DNA from: an uncultured Ruminococcus sp.
Lineage (GTDB): Bacteria > Bacillota > Clostridia > Oscillospirales > Acutalibacteraceae
Direction of reading: 5' to 3'
DNA: 39,098 nt
Assembly (NCBI GenBank): GCA_902800005.1
Contig: CADCCP010000009.1
Location: 1 to 39,098 of the forward strand
The notes beneath the pieces were generated by a model. The model was not told the origin of the DNA, ran no database searches, and saw only the letters and a program-made list of their open reading frames with translations. The number at the start of each line of letters is the position of its first letter. Within the stretch, counting starts at the first letter, position 1. This document shows positions 1 through 9,115 of the stretch, piece after piece. Position numbers and translations under genes: made by a program.

Positions 1-32
1 GGGACAAACGTCCCCTGCACCCCGTAATTTTT
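1..32 (+). terminator. 3' part of a leader or terminator hairpin before proS
   Basis: The window opens inside what looks like a long hairpin. GGGAC and GTCCC flank an AAAC loop, the 3' arm continues as CTGCACCCCG, and a T-run follows at 28-32. The matching outer 5' arm would lie outside the window. A strong terminator about 20 bases before the proS ribosome binding site would fit a tRNA-Pro T-box attenuator, or simply the terminator of an upstream gene. The specifier and T-box sequences cannot be seen, so this is an inference. Confidence 0.4.
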
Positions 33-50
33 GGAAAGGAAGTTTATATT

Positions 51-1781
51 ATGAAGATTTCGGCAATGTTAGGTCAGCGTTTCAAGGAAACGCCGGCTGA
101 ATGTAAAATAGACAGTCATATATTTATGATACGTGGCGGTTACATGAAAAGAGTTGGTGAAGGTATATATTCACTTTTACCGCCGGGATTGAGAATTGTT
201 AAGAAAATAGAAAATATCATTCGTGAAGAAATGAATAAAATTGACGGTCAGGAAGTGTTGATGCCTGTTGCTGTTCCTGCAACTTTGTGGAAAGAGTCGG
301 GCAGATTTGAAAGTGTCGGTTCCGAACTTCTGAGATTCAAGGACAGAGGCGGTGTTGACATGGTTCTCAGCATGACTCATGAAGAAGCTGTTGTACATCT
401 TGCAAGGCATACAGCGGAATCTTATATGAACTATCCTTTCATGGTCTATCAGATACAGACAAAATTCCGTGATGAACCCCGTTCAAGAGGCGGTCTTATC
501 AGAGTAAGAGAGTTTACCATGAAAGATGCATATTCATTCCATACGTCACAGGAAGACCTTGAACAGTATTATAAAAGATGTCATAAAGCGTATGAAAGGA
601 TATTTGCCCGTGCAGGTGTACCTGAAGTTATATCGGTGCAGTCCGACAGCGGTATGATGGGCGGTAAGATCGCACATGAATTTATGCTTATCACCGATAT
701 TGGTGAGGACAGACTTGTTGTATGTGATGAATGTGATTTCCGTTCCAACATGGAAGTAGCAGAGTGCATAGTTGAAAATACACCGTCTCAAATGAAAGAA
801 TTGGAATGTGTTGAAACACCTCATTGCAAGACGATAGAGGACTTGTGTAAATTCCTTGACATAAAGCCCGAACAGACTTGTAAAGCAGTTATGTTCTTAA
901 AGAAAAATTCTCTTGAACCTGTCGTTGTATTTGTCAGGGGTGATCTGGAAGTCAATGAAACGAAAGTGCAGAATTATCTGCATGAAGAAGTAATTCCCGA
1001 TGACAACAGTACCGAAACAGGCATTTGCTATGGATTTGTCGGTGCATTGGGATTGACTTTCAAGAAAAACGGTACAGTATTGTTTGATAATTCTCTTAAA
1101 GGCATGAACAACATGGTATGCGGTGCAAATAAAGAAAATTATCACTATATCAATGTAAATCTCGAAAGGGATTTGGATAAGCCCGTTGAATACAATGATT
1201 TTGCAAAGGCATATCAGGGCGGTATATGTCCGTGTTGTAAGAAAAAGACAATAAGTCTTTGCAGAGGTATTGAGGTCGGAAATATATTCCAGTTGGGTAC
1301 AAAGTATACACAGGCAATGGAAATGCAGTATATAGATAAAGACGGCAAACCTCAGTATCCTATCATGGGCTGTTACGGAATAGGTGTCGGCAGACTTGCA
1401 GCTTCCGTATGCGAAGCAAAGCATGACAGCAACGGACCTGTCTGGCCTATGTCGATAGCACCTTGGCAGGTACATTTGTGTGCAATACGTCCCGACAATG
1501 AGGAAGTCGCAAAAGCTGCAAACGGTCTTTACAATACTTTGCAGGATATGGGTATTGAAGTTATCTTTGATGACAGAAAAGTCAGTGCAGGAGTTATGTT
1601 CGCAGATGCCGATCTTTTGGGAGTTCCTGTAAGAGTCGTTATCAGCCCCAAAACACTTGGTCGTGGAGTAGTGGAAGTGTCGTTCCGTGACAAGTCCTTC
1701 AAGGGTGACATAAACCTTGAAAATGCGGCTGACGAGATAAAGAAAATAGTCAAAGAGCAGCTTGCAAAGTTTGATATTTAA
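51..1781 (+). CDS. proS: Prolyl-tRNA synthetase (bacterial type with editing domain)
   Basis: Cytosolic class II aminoacyl-tRNA synthetase that charges tRNA-Pro with proline. At 576 residues it has the length of bacterial-type ProRS, which carries an editing insertion. Class II motif 2 starts around R140 (RDEPRSRGG, then FTMKDAYSF) and motif 3 is at about 443-448 (GIGVGR). The YbaK-like editing region that hydrolyses Ala-tRNA-Pro fills roughly residues 230-390. The C-terminal part (about 470-576) is the anticodon-binding domain. The ATG is preceded by GGAAAGGAAG at good spacing. The gene stands alone, bounded upstream by a partial hairpin that could be a T-box terminator and downstream by a bidirectional terminator. 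Family assignment is secure. Confidence 0.98.
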   Translation: MKISAMLGQRFKETPAECKIDSHIFMIRGGYMKRVGEGIYSLLPPGLRIVKKIENIIREEMNKIDGQEVLMPVAVPATLWKESGRFESVGSELLRFKDRGGVDMVLSMTHEEAVVHLARHTAESYMNYPFMVYQIQTKFRDEPRSRGGLIRVREFTMKDAYSFHTSQEDLEQYYKRCHKAYERIFARAGVPEVISVQSDSGMMGGKIAHEFMLITDIGEDRLVVCDECDFRSNMEVAECIVENTPSQMKELECVETPHCKTIEDLCKFLDIKPEQTCKAVMFLKKNSLEPVVVFVRGDLEVNETKVQNYLHEEVIPDDNSTETGICYGFVGALGLTFKKNGTVLFDNSLKGMNNMVCGANKENYHYINVNLERDLDKPVEYNDFAKAYQGGICPCCKKKTISLCRGIEVGNIFQLGTKYTQAMEMQYIDKDGKPQYPIMGCYGIGVGRLAASVCEAKHDSNGPVWPMSIAPWQVHLCAIRPDNEEVAKAANGLYNTLQDMGIEVIFDDRKVSAGVMFADADLLGVPVRVVISPKTLGRGVVEVSFRDKSFKGDINLENAADEIKKIVKEQLAKFDI

Positions 1782-1798
1782 AGTTTTCCCACGTCAAA

Positions 1799-1833
1799 AA
1801 AGCCCGTCCGTCTTGTACGGACAGGCTTTTTTT
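1799..1833. terminator. Bidirectional intrinsic terminator between proS and a lipoprotein gene
   Basis: AAGCC and GTCCGT pair with ACGGAC and GGCTT around a short CTTGT loop, with a C/A mismatch in the stem. T-runs follow on both strands (TTTTTTT on plus, TTTTTT on minus). It sits between the convergent proS and the minus-strand lipoprotein gene, so it probably terminates both. Confidence 0.9.
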
Positions 1834-3172
1834 AGTTTTTCCAAAATTCATGTACAGAATTTATGACTTCTTCGGGAGTGATGTTGAGTTCATCATCTGC
1901 ATTGGTTATGAAGATCTCTGCACAAAATACGGCATTCGGATTTTCAATGCTGAGGGAAATAAGATTTGTTTTGTCGAGATTTTCAAATTCCTCTTTTGTA
2001 TAGCGGGATATTTCAAGGAGCTTGTCACCAAAGGATGATGTTTTTGAATTCCAGATATAGAAAGTCAATTTTCTTGTATCGGTGTCGGTGATGGCTGTCA
2101 CGGTATTATTTATCCATCTGTTAGGAATGGTGATATAATATCTGTCGTTGTAGTTTATGACTGTATTTATTTTTGTACCGAGAGCCTTGTTGTAGACAGA
2201 ATACTGTTTCCATGCGGTTATGCTGCAAATGGCAGCGGTATTTTCGGCAGGTGCGTACAGGGGTGTCACAACAGGTACTTCTACAATAGAATCACCGTCA
2301 GAATCACGGGAATAAATGGTATCTTTTCTCGAAGTAGGATTGGAGAAAGTGCCGTTTTCGTTTTCGGTGATGAGGGGATTCAGGAAAGTATTTGAGTTTT
2401 TGTCAAAGTAGACGATCTGTGAAGTAAGGATACCTCCGTTTTTTTCGCCGTCAATGACAACGCCCTTTTGATTTTGTGCTATATTGCCGTAGGTGATATT
2501 TGCAAAGGAGATGACTTCGGGATCGAGGTCAATGGAATATCTGGCAACAGGCTTTTTTTCTGTTTCGGAGTATTGCAGAACTTTGAAATTGGACGGATTT
2601 TTCTGTGTGGAGAGGGACAACAGCACGATGTCACTTACATCATCGCCTGTCACATCCTCGATCATCATTTCATCATAGGTATCTTCCAGTGCTATCTCAT
2701 AAGCCGTATATGAAACGGAATAGGCACTTAAGGCTTTTTGAGCATTGTTGTAGCTTGTCCAGCCTATTATGATCTCATCGATGCCGTCATTATTCAGATC
2801 ACGGAACATTACACGGTCAACACCTGTGCCTGCATTGGCAAAATTTCCGATACACTGCCACTTGCCGTCAATGAAAGATATTATACAAACATTTATTTTA
2901 GTGTCATTGTCGGGTGAGTACAGGGCAAGGGCAAATTCGTTGACAGCTCTTTCCTTTTTCATGGTGATGGCAGAACGATATTCTCCTGTCTGAGGATACT
3001 TGAAAGTATATTTGCCGCCTGCCTGTTGGGAGATGATATGCTGTATTTCAGCCTTATCGCCTGTTGCACGAGGAGGACGCAGCATTGTATTGCCGTCAAG
3101 GACGGTAGAACAGCCGCTTAGTACAAGTATCACGGCAAGGCATATCGTTAAAAGATATTTTTTGTATCTCAT
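1832..3172 (-). CDS. Putative lipoprotein with VCBS/FG-GAP-like repeats
   Basis: No named family is recognised. The 446-residue protein has a classic lipoprotein signal: basic start, hydrophobic core and lipobox LSGC, with the lipidated cysteine at residue 21. It should therefore be anchored outside the cytoplasmic membrane. Three acidic segments resemble the calcium-binding loops of FG-GAP/VCBS beta-propeller proteins: [26 protein letters not shown] and [10 protein letters not shown]. The overall pattern suggests a partial propeller. The start codon overlaps the trmB stop by four bases (ATGA), so translation is probably coupled to trmB, although a surface protein and a tRNA methylase have no obvious functional link. 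The 3' end runs into a shared terminator with proS. A sensor or binding role is possible but unproven. Confidence 0.85.
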   Translation of the reverse strand: MRYKKYLLTICLAVILVLSGCSTVLDGNTMLRPPRATGDKAEIQHIISQQAGGKYTFKYPQTGEYRSAITMKKERAVNEFALALYSPDNDTKINVCIISFIDGKWQCIGNFANAGTGVDRVMFRDLNNDGIDEIIIGWTSYNNAQKALSAYSVSYTAYEIALEDTYDEMMIEDVTGDDVSDIVLLSLSTQKNPSNFKVLQYSETEKKPVARYSIDLDPEVISFANITYGNIAQNQKGVVIDGEKNGGILTSQIVYFDKNSNTFLNPLITENENGTFSNPTSRKDTIYSRDSDGDSIVEVPVVTPLYAPAENTAAICSITAWKQYSVYNKALGTKINTVINYNDRYYITIPNRWINNTVTAITDTDTRKLTFYIWNSKTSSFGDKLLEISRYTKEEFENLDKTNLISLSIENPNAVFCAEIFITNADDELNITPEEVINSVHEFWKN

Positions 3173-3834
3173 TTCATTTCCTCCATCACGGCGATAAGGA
3201 ATTTTATTTTTATCCCTTCATCTGAAAACATCTTTTCATGTTCTGTCATGATATTCGGTTCATAGCCTGAGTTATGCAGATCGTAGGTGATATATTTTAC
3301 CGAAAATCCGCACTCCTTGAAATAGTCAAGACTTTCCGCAAAGAGTTCATCATCATCTGTTTTGAAGTGTATCTCAGAGCCGATCTTCAAAAATTTTCTG
3401 TAGTTCATCAACTGACGTGGATGAGTGAGCCGTCTTTTTTTATGCTTGGAGCGAGGCCACGGATTGCAGAAATTGATGTAAATACGATCGGTTTTGTCGT
3501 TCTCGTCGAGCATTAGATCTATTCTTTCAATGTTGTGAGCGGTCAGAAGTACATTGTCGGTCGGGATATTTTTTTCTTTGTAAACTCTCTCTACATTTCT
3601 CTTGGCAAGTCCAAGCATTTCAAACTTTATGTCAACCGCAAGCCAGTTGATATTTTGATCTACGGCAGCGGCTTGTGAAATGAAACCGCCCTTTCCGCAG
3701 CCGAGTTCTATATAGAAAGGCTGTTGTTTTTTAAACTGTTCCAGCCAGTGACCTTTTATCGAATCGGGTTCTTGTATAAAAAAGCTGCTTGCATAGAGTT
3801 CGGGCTTTGCCCACGGTTTATGTCTTATTCTCAT
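3169..3834 (-). CDS. trmB: tRNA (guanine-N7-)-methyltransferase
   Basis: Methylates N7 of guanine 46 in the variable loop of tRNAs using S-adenosylmethionine; cytosolic. The 221-residue length is normal for TrmB. Visible motifs are the SAM-binding loop [10 protein letters not shown] and the family signature [16 protein letters not shown] followed by THPRQL, which carries catalytic and tRNA-binding residues. It is the first gene of a two-gene minus-strand unit and overlaps the lipoprotein start by four bases. Its promoter (TTGTAA, 17-base spacer, TATAAT) lies at 3900-3872 and overlaps the oppositely directed promoter of the response regulator gene. The ribosome binding site (AAAGGA, about 12 bases upstream) is weak. 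Confidence 0.96.
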   Translation of the reverse strand: MRIRHKPWAKPELYASSFFIQEPDSIKGHWLEQFKKQQPFYIELGCGKGGFISQAAAVDQNINWLAVDIKFEMLGLAKRNVERVYKEKNIPTDNVLLTAHNIERIDLMLDENDKTDRIYINFCNPWPRSKHKKRRLTHPRQLMNYRKFLKIGSEIHFKTDDDELFAESLDYFKECGFSVKYITYDLHNSGYEPNIMTEHEKMFSDEGIKIKFLIAVMEEMK

Positions 3835-3871
3835 GTCATCAACGTCCTTTTGAAATTTTTTGTACAGGGTA

Positions 3872-3900
3872 ATTATATCAAAAAGCAGTTGATATTACAA
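3872..3900 (-). promoter_or_regulatory. trmB promoter
   Basis: Read on the minus strand: TTGTAA (3900-3895), a 17-base spacer, then a perfect TATAAT (3877-3872), about 38 bases before the trmB start. It overlaps the divergent response-regulator promoter by 12 bases. Confidence 0.7.
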
Positions 3901-3917
3901 GGTTTTCGTGATAAAAT
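3889..3917 (+). promoter_or_regulatory. Promoter of the two-component system
   Basis: TTGATA (3889-3894), a 17-base spacer and TAAAAT (3912-3917), about 35 bases before the response regulator start. Its -35 box directly abuts the -35 box of the divergent trmB promoter. Confidence 0.65.
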
Positions 3918-3952
3918 TAGTTTGTACAAAAAACGAAAGGAAGGTTTTTGAT

Positions 3953-4657
3953 ATGAAAAATATACTCGTTGCAGAAGACGAGACAGCTATAAGAGAATTT
4001 GTGGTCATAAATCTTGTAAGGGCAGGCTACAATGTGACCGAAGCGGAAAACGGTGCTGTCGCCGTACAGAAATATGATGAGGCAAACGGTGATTTTGATA
4101 TAGCGATACTTGATGTGATGATGCCCGAAATGGACGGCTTACAGGTTTGCAAGACTCTCAGAAAAAAGAACGGCGGTCTTGGGATCATCATGCTGTCCGC
4201 AAAAACTCAGGAAATGGATAAAGTATCGGCACTCATGAACGGTGCGGACGATTATGTGACAAAGCCTTTCAGCCCTACAGAACTTGTTGCAAGAGTTGAT
4301 GCACTTTACAGAAGAATAGCCATTGCCGAAATGCGTTCCGAAAACAACTTTAAAGAGGAAATTCGTTCAGGTGATTTTGTCCTTAATTTGAAAAATCACT
4401 CTCTGATGAAAAAAGGAAAGCTCATTGAACTGACACAGGTAGAATTTCAGATAATGGAGTATTTCTTTTCAAATCCGAAAACGGCTCTTGACAGAGGTGA
4501 CATCCTGAAAAAAGTCTGGGGAACGGCTTATGTTGGTGAAGAAAAGATCGTGGATGTGAATATCAGACGTTTGAGAATGAAAATAGAGGATAATCCTTCA
4601 TCACCGAAGTATATAATGACTGTATGGGGACTCGGCTATAAATGGGAAACGGACTGA
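3953..4657 (+). CDS. OmpR/PhoB-family response regulator
   Basis: DNA-binding response regulator of a two-component system. The receiver domain occupies about residues 1-118: the acidic pair is in AEDE, the phospho-acceptor is D54 in ILDVMMPEMDG, and the conserved lysine is in YVTKPF. The C-terminal winged-helix effector (about 133-232) ends in the typical VDVNIRRLRMKIE and TVWGLGYKW. The chosen ATG at 3953 follows GAAAGGAAGG and gives the standard receiver N-terminus (MKNILVAEDE); a longer in-frame start at 3908 would overlap the -10 region. The kinase gene begins 12 bases downstream, so the two are co-transcribed partners. The signal sensed cannot be read from the sequence. Confidence 0.95.
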   Translation: MKNILVAEDETAIREFVVINLVRAGYNVTEAENGAVAVQKYDEANGDFDIAILDVMMPEMDGLQVCKTLRKKNGGLGIIMLSAKTQEMDKVSALMNGADDYVTKPFSPTELVARVDALYRRIAIAEMRSENNFKEEIRSGDFVLNLKNHSLMKKGKLIELTQVEFQIMEYFFSNPKTALDRGDILKKVWGTAYVGEEKIVDVNIRRLRMKIEDNPSSPKYIMTVWGLGYKWETD

Positions 4658-4669
4658 TGGGGGAAAGAA

Positions 4670-6094
4670 ATGAAAGGTATAACTAAACGCTGGGTGATAA
4701 ATACATTTGGTGTTATTCTGATAATACTTTTTATAGTAGTAGTGGTCTTTGCAATGGTCGTGCAGGGATTTTACTACAACAACGTCTATCAGATATTAAA
4801 CGGGCGTTCAATGGAGCTTGTCAATATCTTCAACACTTCTGCGGACTTTGCGGAAACTGCAAGAGATTATGTCGAGAATTTTCCGGATAAAGAGTATATG
4901 GAGATCATGGTGATAAACAGTCGTGGAAGTGTCATCATCACTTCGACAGGCTTTGCTCCCGACAATAATCAGAAAATGCCCGATTATGAGCTTGCCCTCA
5001 AGGACAAGGAAAATTTCGGTGACTGGCACGGAAGCTTGAGTTCGGGTGAAAATGTCATGGCTGTAACAAGAGTTATCTCCGATAAGAATCATATTCCCAC
5101 AGGTGCAATAAGATATGTCGTATCCCTTGAAGAAGCCGACAGGAAAATTTTCATATCAATTTGTATGATGTGTCTTGTGGGCTTGATAACTCTGTTTTTT
5201 ATATGTATTTCAAGCACTTATTTTCTGCGGTCTATCGTTAAGCCTGTACAGGAAATAACAGACACCGCCAAGAAAATTGCACAGGGCGATTTCAATGCAA
5301 GGATCAACAAATTTTATGATGACGAGATAGGTGACCTGTGCGATACGATAAACTACATGGCAGGCGAACTTGGAACGGCAGATAAACTGAAAAATGACTT
5401 CATTTCATCTGTGTCGCATGAATTGAGAACTCCTTTAACAGCTATCAAAGGCTGGGCGGAAACCATGCAGTTTGACGGCTGTCGTGACAGAAAGACCGTT
5501 GAAAAAGGTATATCCATTATTGTCAAGGAAGCTGAAAGACTTAACGGGATAGTTGAAGAAGTTCTTGACTTTTCAAGGATACAGCAGGACAGAATGGTGC
5601 TTATCATGGATAAGCTGGATATTCTTGCAGAACTTGATGAATCGGTCTATATGCTGAGAGAACGTGCCAATACCGAAAATAAACATATCGTATATGACGA
5701 ACCTGAGATAATACCTATAGTTTTAGGCGACAGGAACAGATTAAGACAGGTATTTATCAATATAATCGACAATGCGTTGAAATATTCGGATGCGGACGGA
5801 GTTGTGACAATAAATGCAGAGGAAGTTGACAAAACTGTTATTATCACGATAGCAGACAACGGCTGCGGCATACCTGCGGAACATCTTCCGAAAGTTAAGC
5901 AAAAATTCTATAAAGCCAATCAGACTGTAAGAGGTTCGGGCATAGGCTTGGCGGTTGCAGACGCAATTGTAAAGCTGCATAAAGGTACTCTTGATATAGA
6001 CAGTACAGAGGGTGTCGGCACGACCGTTACTATAAAAATACCCGTTCTTGAAGAAGAAAAGCCCGAAACCGATGAAATGACAAATGAGGAATGA
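4670..6094 (+). CDS. Membrane sensor histidine kinase (HAMP-HisKA-HATPase)
   Basis: Partner kinase of the preceding response regulator. Order of parts in 474 residues: transmembrane helix about 8-32; an extracytoplasmic sensor region of about 120 residues; a second transmembrane helix about 158-184; a HAMP linker to about 237; a dimerisation/phosphoacceptor domain with H250 in SVSHELRTP; then the ATPase domain with N box (DNALKYS), G1 (DNGCGIP) and G2 (GSGIGLA). It resembles PhoR/ResE-type kinases. The last codons and the stop (…NEE, TGA) come from the start of a heptad repeat described separately, which suggests that the original C-terminus was replaced when the repeat arrived. Confidence 0.95.
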   Translation: MKGITKRWVINTFGVILIILFIVVVVFAMVVQGFYYNNVYQILNGRSMELVNIFNTSADFAETARDYVENFPDKEYMEIMVINSRGSVIITSTGFAPDNNQKMPDYELALKDKENFGDWHGSLSSGENVMAVTRVISDKNHIPTGAIRYVVSLEEADRKIFISICMMCLVGLITLFFICISSTYFLRSIVKPVQEITDTAKKIAQGDFNARINKFYDDEIGDLCDTINYMAGELGTADKLKNDFISSVSHELRTPLTAIKGWAETMQFDGCRDRKTVEKGISIIVKEAERLNGIVEEVLDFSRIQQDRMVLIMDKLDILAELDESVYMLRERANTENKHIVYDEPEIIPIVLGDRNRLRQVFINIIDNALKYSDADGVVTINAEEVDKTVIITIADNGCGIPAEHLPKVKQKFYKANQTVRGSGIGLAVADAIVKLHKGTLDIDSTEGVGTTVTIKIPVLEEEKPETDEMTNEE

Positions 6095-6130
6095 GGAATA
6101 TTTATCATTCCTCACTCCTAATTCCTAATT
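6082..6130. repeat. Heptad intergenic repeat, copy 1
   Basis: AAATGAGGAATGAGGAAT is followed, after TTTATC, by the inverted heptads ATTCCTCACTCCTAATTCC. The arms can pair as an imperfect hairpin. The same words recur at 16169-16224, 18889-18920 and 26691-26721. The repeat overlaps the stop codon of the histidine kinase and ends 20 bases before the next gene. Confidence 0.8.
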
Positions 6131-6150
6131 GAAAGAAAGGGGTCAGTTTT

Positions 6151-7113
6151 GTGAAAAGGGAAGAAGTGAAGAAAATAACATCTATCGGCGGACAGGCTTT
6201 GATGGAAGGTATCATGATGAGAGGTCCTTTGAAGTCAACAATAGGTGTCAGAAAAAGTGACGGCAGCATTGAATTGGAAGAGATCAAGCCGCTTGATCTG
6301 GTGAAGAAGTATAAAATACTGCGATTGCCGATATTGAGGGGTGTTGCCAACATGATAGACTCCCTTGTGACAGGCAACAAGGCTTTGATGCGTTCCGCTG
6401 ACAAGGCTATGGAAGGTGAAGAGATCTCCGAAGAAGAAATGTCAAAATTTGACAAGTGGCTTGACAAGCATTTCGGTGACAAAATGGTGAATGTGATAAT
6501 GACGGTATCAATGATAATTGCCATAGCCTTTTGTATAGGAGTGTTTTTCTTTGTGCCGACATGGTTATTTAATTTGCTTTCGGGTGCATTTCCGTTTCTT
6601 AATGACCATATTATATGGCGTTCAGCATTCGAGGGCATTATCAGAATAATTTTATTTCTTGCATATATGGCTCTTTGTACACTTCAAAAAGATGTAAAAA
6701 GAGTATTCCAGTATCACGGGGCAGAACATAAAACTATATTCTGCTATGAAAAGGGGCTTGACTTGACAGTTGAGAATGTAAGAAAACAGATAAGATTTCA
6801 TCCACGCTGCGGAACGAGCTTTATAGTGTTAATGCTTATCGTGGGAATCTTGATAGGCTTGTTCATACCGTTTACGGATGTACTGTTGAGGTCAAGTATA
6901 AAGATACTGCTTTTACCTGTAACGGTGGGGATAGGTTATGAACTGATAAAGCTGTGTGCAAGGCATGATAATGTTATCACAAGGATCATAGCTGCTCCGG
7001 GAATATGGATGCAGCATCTCACAACAAAAGAACCTGAAGATGACATGATAGAAGTTGCAATAGCAGCAATGAAAGATGTCATTCCCGAAAACGGCGAGGA
7101 CATTATAAAATGA
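6151..7113 (+). CDS. DUF1385 (YqhQ-like) membrane protein
   Basis: The N-terminus ITSIGGQALMEGIMMRGP and the central FQYHGAEHKTIFCYE and RFHPRCGTSF are hallmarks of the DUF1385 family (Bacillus YqhQ). The protein has 320 residues, close to the family length. Several hydrophobic segments (about 112-137, 165-180, 222-245 and 250-270) indicate a multi-pass membrane protein. The biochemical function is not known to me. It starts at GTG, preceded by GAAAGAAAGGGG, and overlaps prmC by four bases. In related Firmicutes DUF1385 often sits next to prmC and prfA; here prfA is absent from this spot. Confidence 0.93.
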   Translation: MKREEVKKITSIGGQALMEGIMMRGPLKSTIGVRKSDGSIELEEIKPLDLVKKYKILRLPILRGVANMIDSLVTGNKALMRSADKAMEGEEISEEEMSKFDKWLDKHFGDKMVNVIMTVSMIIAIAFCIGVFFFVPTWLFNLLSGAFPFLNDHIIWRSAFEGIIRIILFLAYMALCTLQKDVKRVFQYHGAEHKTIFCYEKGLDLTVENVRKQIRFHPRCGTSFIVLMLIVGILIGLFIPFTDVLLRSSIKILLLPVTVGIGYELIKLCARHDNVITRIIAAPGIWMQHLTTKEPEDDMIEVAIAAMKDVIPENGEDIIK

Positions 7114-7916
7114 AATATTCGGAATTATATTCTTATGCAAAAGATCGCCTGACAGAATATGAAGCTGTCTGCATTATGGAAGATATTTTTTCTTTGGACA
7201 GGGCGGGACTTGCCATTCACGGAAATGAAACTCCAGAAAATGAAAAAGATTTTTTTACAGCAGTTGAAAAGAGAATTTCGGGGATTCCCCTGCAATATGC
7301 GACAGGCAAGGCATTCTTCATGGGCAGAGAATATTTTGTCGGTGAAGGTGTGCTTATTCCGAGAGATGATACGGAAGTAGCTGTTTGCGAGTGCATGAAG
7401 TCCATGACGGAAAATGCACGAGTGATAGACTTATGTTCGGGCAGCGGCATAATTGCTGTAACGCTTGCAAAGGAGTTTCCGCAGGCTGAAATTTATGCAG
7501 TCGAACTTGAAAACAGGGCTTTTTCATATCTTGAAAAAAATGTGAAGTATCATAATGCAGATGTAAAGCTGATACATGACAGTATTTTTAATGAGTGTGC
7601 TGAGGGGGAGTTTGATATAATTATATCAAATCCCCCGTATATATGCCGTGATGTTATCCCGACTTTACAGAAAGAAGTGCAGTTTGAACCTGAAACAGCC
7701 CTTGACGGCGGTATTGACGGACTTGACTTTTACAGATGTATCGCTGAAAAATGGGTGAAGAAATTGAAAAACGGCGGTAAGATCATTCTTGAGATAGGCG
7801 AAGAACAGGCTGAAAGTGTCGGTGAACTGCTGAAAATGCAGGGAATAACACAAATTAGTGTTGTCAAGGATATTCAGGACTTGGATAGGGTGATTTTTGG
7901 GACTATGGAAAAATAA
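7110..7916 (+). CDS. prmC: Release factor glutamine methyltransferase
   Basis: Methylates the glutamine of the GGQ motif in peptide release factors, using SAM, which speeds translation termination; cytosolic. The 268 residues include an N-terminal helical domain, the SAM-binding motif VIDLCSGSGIIAVTLA, and the substrate-glutamine motif NPPY at 174-177 (ISNPPYI). Its start overlaps the DUF1385 stop (ATGA), so it is translationally coupled to it. No release factor gene adjoins it. The assignment rests on the PrmC/HemK motif set; other N-methylases share NPPY, but the N-terminal region (EYEAVCIMEDIF onward) fits PrmC. Confidence 0.95.
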   Translation: MKYSELYSYAKDRLTEYEAVCIMEDIFSLDRAGLAIHGNETPENEKDFFTAVEKRISGIPLQYATGKAFFMGREYFVGEGVLIPRDDTEVAVCECMKSMTENARVIDLCSGSGIIAVTLAKEFPQAEIYAVELENRAFSYLEKNVKYHNADVKLIHDSIFNECAEGEFDIIISNPPYICRDVIPTLQKEVQFEPETALDGGIDGLDFYRCIAEKWVKKLKNGGKIILEIGEEQAESVGELLKMQGITQISVVKDIQDLDRVIFGTMEK

Positions 7917-7922
7917 AATATA

Positions 7923-7952
7923 TTGAAAAAGCATCGCAGAGTGTAGTATAAT
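7923..7952 (+). promoter_or_regulatory. recA promoter
   Basis: TTGAAA (7923-7928), an 18-base spacer and a perfect TATAAT (7947-7952), 36 bases before the recA ATG. I see no clear LexA (SOS) operator around it. Confidence 0.7.
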
Positions 7953-7987
7953 ATAGTCATGATAAAACAGTAAAGGAGACATGGAAA

Positions 7988-9115
7988 ATGGCTATTGATA
8001 AGCAAAAAGCATTGGAAACGGCTTTAAGTCAGATAGAAAAACAGTTCGGTAAAGGTGCGGTAATGCGTTTGGGGCAGAATGCGGCTATGAAAGTTGATGC
8101 TATCCCGACAGGCTCGCTGTCACTGGATATTGCACTCGGTATAGGCGGACTTCCGAAAGGACGTATCACGGAAATTTACGGACCTGAATCTTCCGGTAAA
8201 ACGACACTTGCTCTTCATTGTATAGCAGAGGCTCAGAAAGCCGGCGGTATAGCGGCATTTATTGACGTTGAACACGCTCTTGATCCCGTATATGCGGCGG
8301 CAGTCGGTGTCGATATAGATGAACTTCTCGTTTCACAGCCCGATACAGGTGAGGATGCACTTGAAATAACGGAATCTCTTGTACGTTCGGGAGCAATAGA
8401 TATAATTGTCATTGACTCCGTTGCGGCACTTGCTCCGAAAGCTGAAATTGACGGTGAAATGGGGGCTTCACATGTCGGCTTGCAGGCACGTCTTATGTCG
8501 CAGGCTCTGAGAAAATTGGCAGGCTCTATTTCAAAATTGAATTGTGTTGCAATTTTCATAAATCAGTTGCGTGAAAAAGTGGGTGTCATGTTCGGAAATC
8601 CCGAAACCACTCCCGGCGGACGTGCATTGAAATTCTATTCATCAGTGAGAATAGATATAAGAAAAATCGAAACTCTTAAAGCAGGCGGCGAAATAGTAGG
8701 TTCAAGAACTCGTGCAAAGGTCGTTAAAAATAAGATCGCACCTCCCTTTAGAGAGGCTGAATTTGACATCATGTACGGTCAGGGCATTTCAAGAGTAGGT
8801 GAATTGCTTGATTTGGCGGTCAATGCGGAAGTCATTAAAAAGAGCGGTGCATGGTTCTCATACGGCGGAAACAGAATTGCACAAGGTCGTGACAATGCAA
8901 AGAACTTCCTGAGAGACAATCCTGAGATCGCCGCAAAAGTCGAGGAAGATCTGAAAGCAAGTTCGGATAAATTCAATTTTTCCAAGACGACAAAGGCAAA
9001 GGCAAAGGCTATGACAGAAAAAGCAGAGGAAATTGAAACGACCGTTATTTCAGAGATACCTGTTGAACAGCCCAAAGCAGCGGAAGTCAAAGTTGATGTG
9101 CTGGTAGAAGAATGA
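7988..9115 (+). CDS. recA: Recombinase A
   Basis: Forms ATP-dependent filaments on single-stranded DNA for homologous recombination and stimulates LexA self-cleavage. The protein has 375 residues. The Walker A motif GPESSGKTT begins at G65; also visible are the ATPase signature DVEHALDP, the second acidic strand [10 protein letters not shown], and the DNA-binding loop region [23 protein letters not shown]. The C-terminus beyond about 330 is lysine-rich and then acidic, a variable tail. It has its own promoter and a GGAGAC site before the ATG. Its stop overlaps the recX start (ATGA), a common recA-recX arrangement. Confidence 0.99.
   Translation: MAIDKQKALETALSQIEKQFGKGAVMRLGQNAAMKVDAIPTGSLSLDIALGIGGLPKGRITEIYGPESSGKTTLALHCIAEAQKAGGIAAFIDVEHALDPVYAAAVGVDIDELLVSQPDTGEDALEITESLVRSGAIDIIVIDSVAALAPKAEIDGEMGASHVGLQARLMSQALRKLAGSISKLNCVAIFINQLREKVGVMFGNPETTPGGRALKFYSSVRIDIRKIETLKAGGEIVGSRTRAKVVKNKIAPPFREAEFDIMYGQGISRVGELLDLAVNAEVIKKSGAWFSYGGNRIAQGRDNAKNFLRDNPEIAAKVEEDLKASSDKFNFSKTTKAKAKAMTEKAEEIETTVISEIPVEQPKAAEVKVDVLVEE

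Noticed and set aside
7917-7987. SOS (LexA) operator before recA
   Set aside because: Only an ordinary promoter is seen; no paired GAAC/GTTC or similar inverted repeat of suitable spacing was found.
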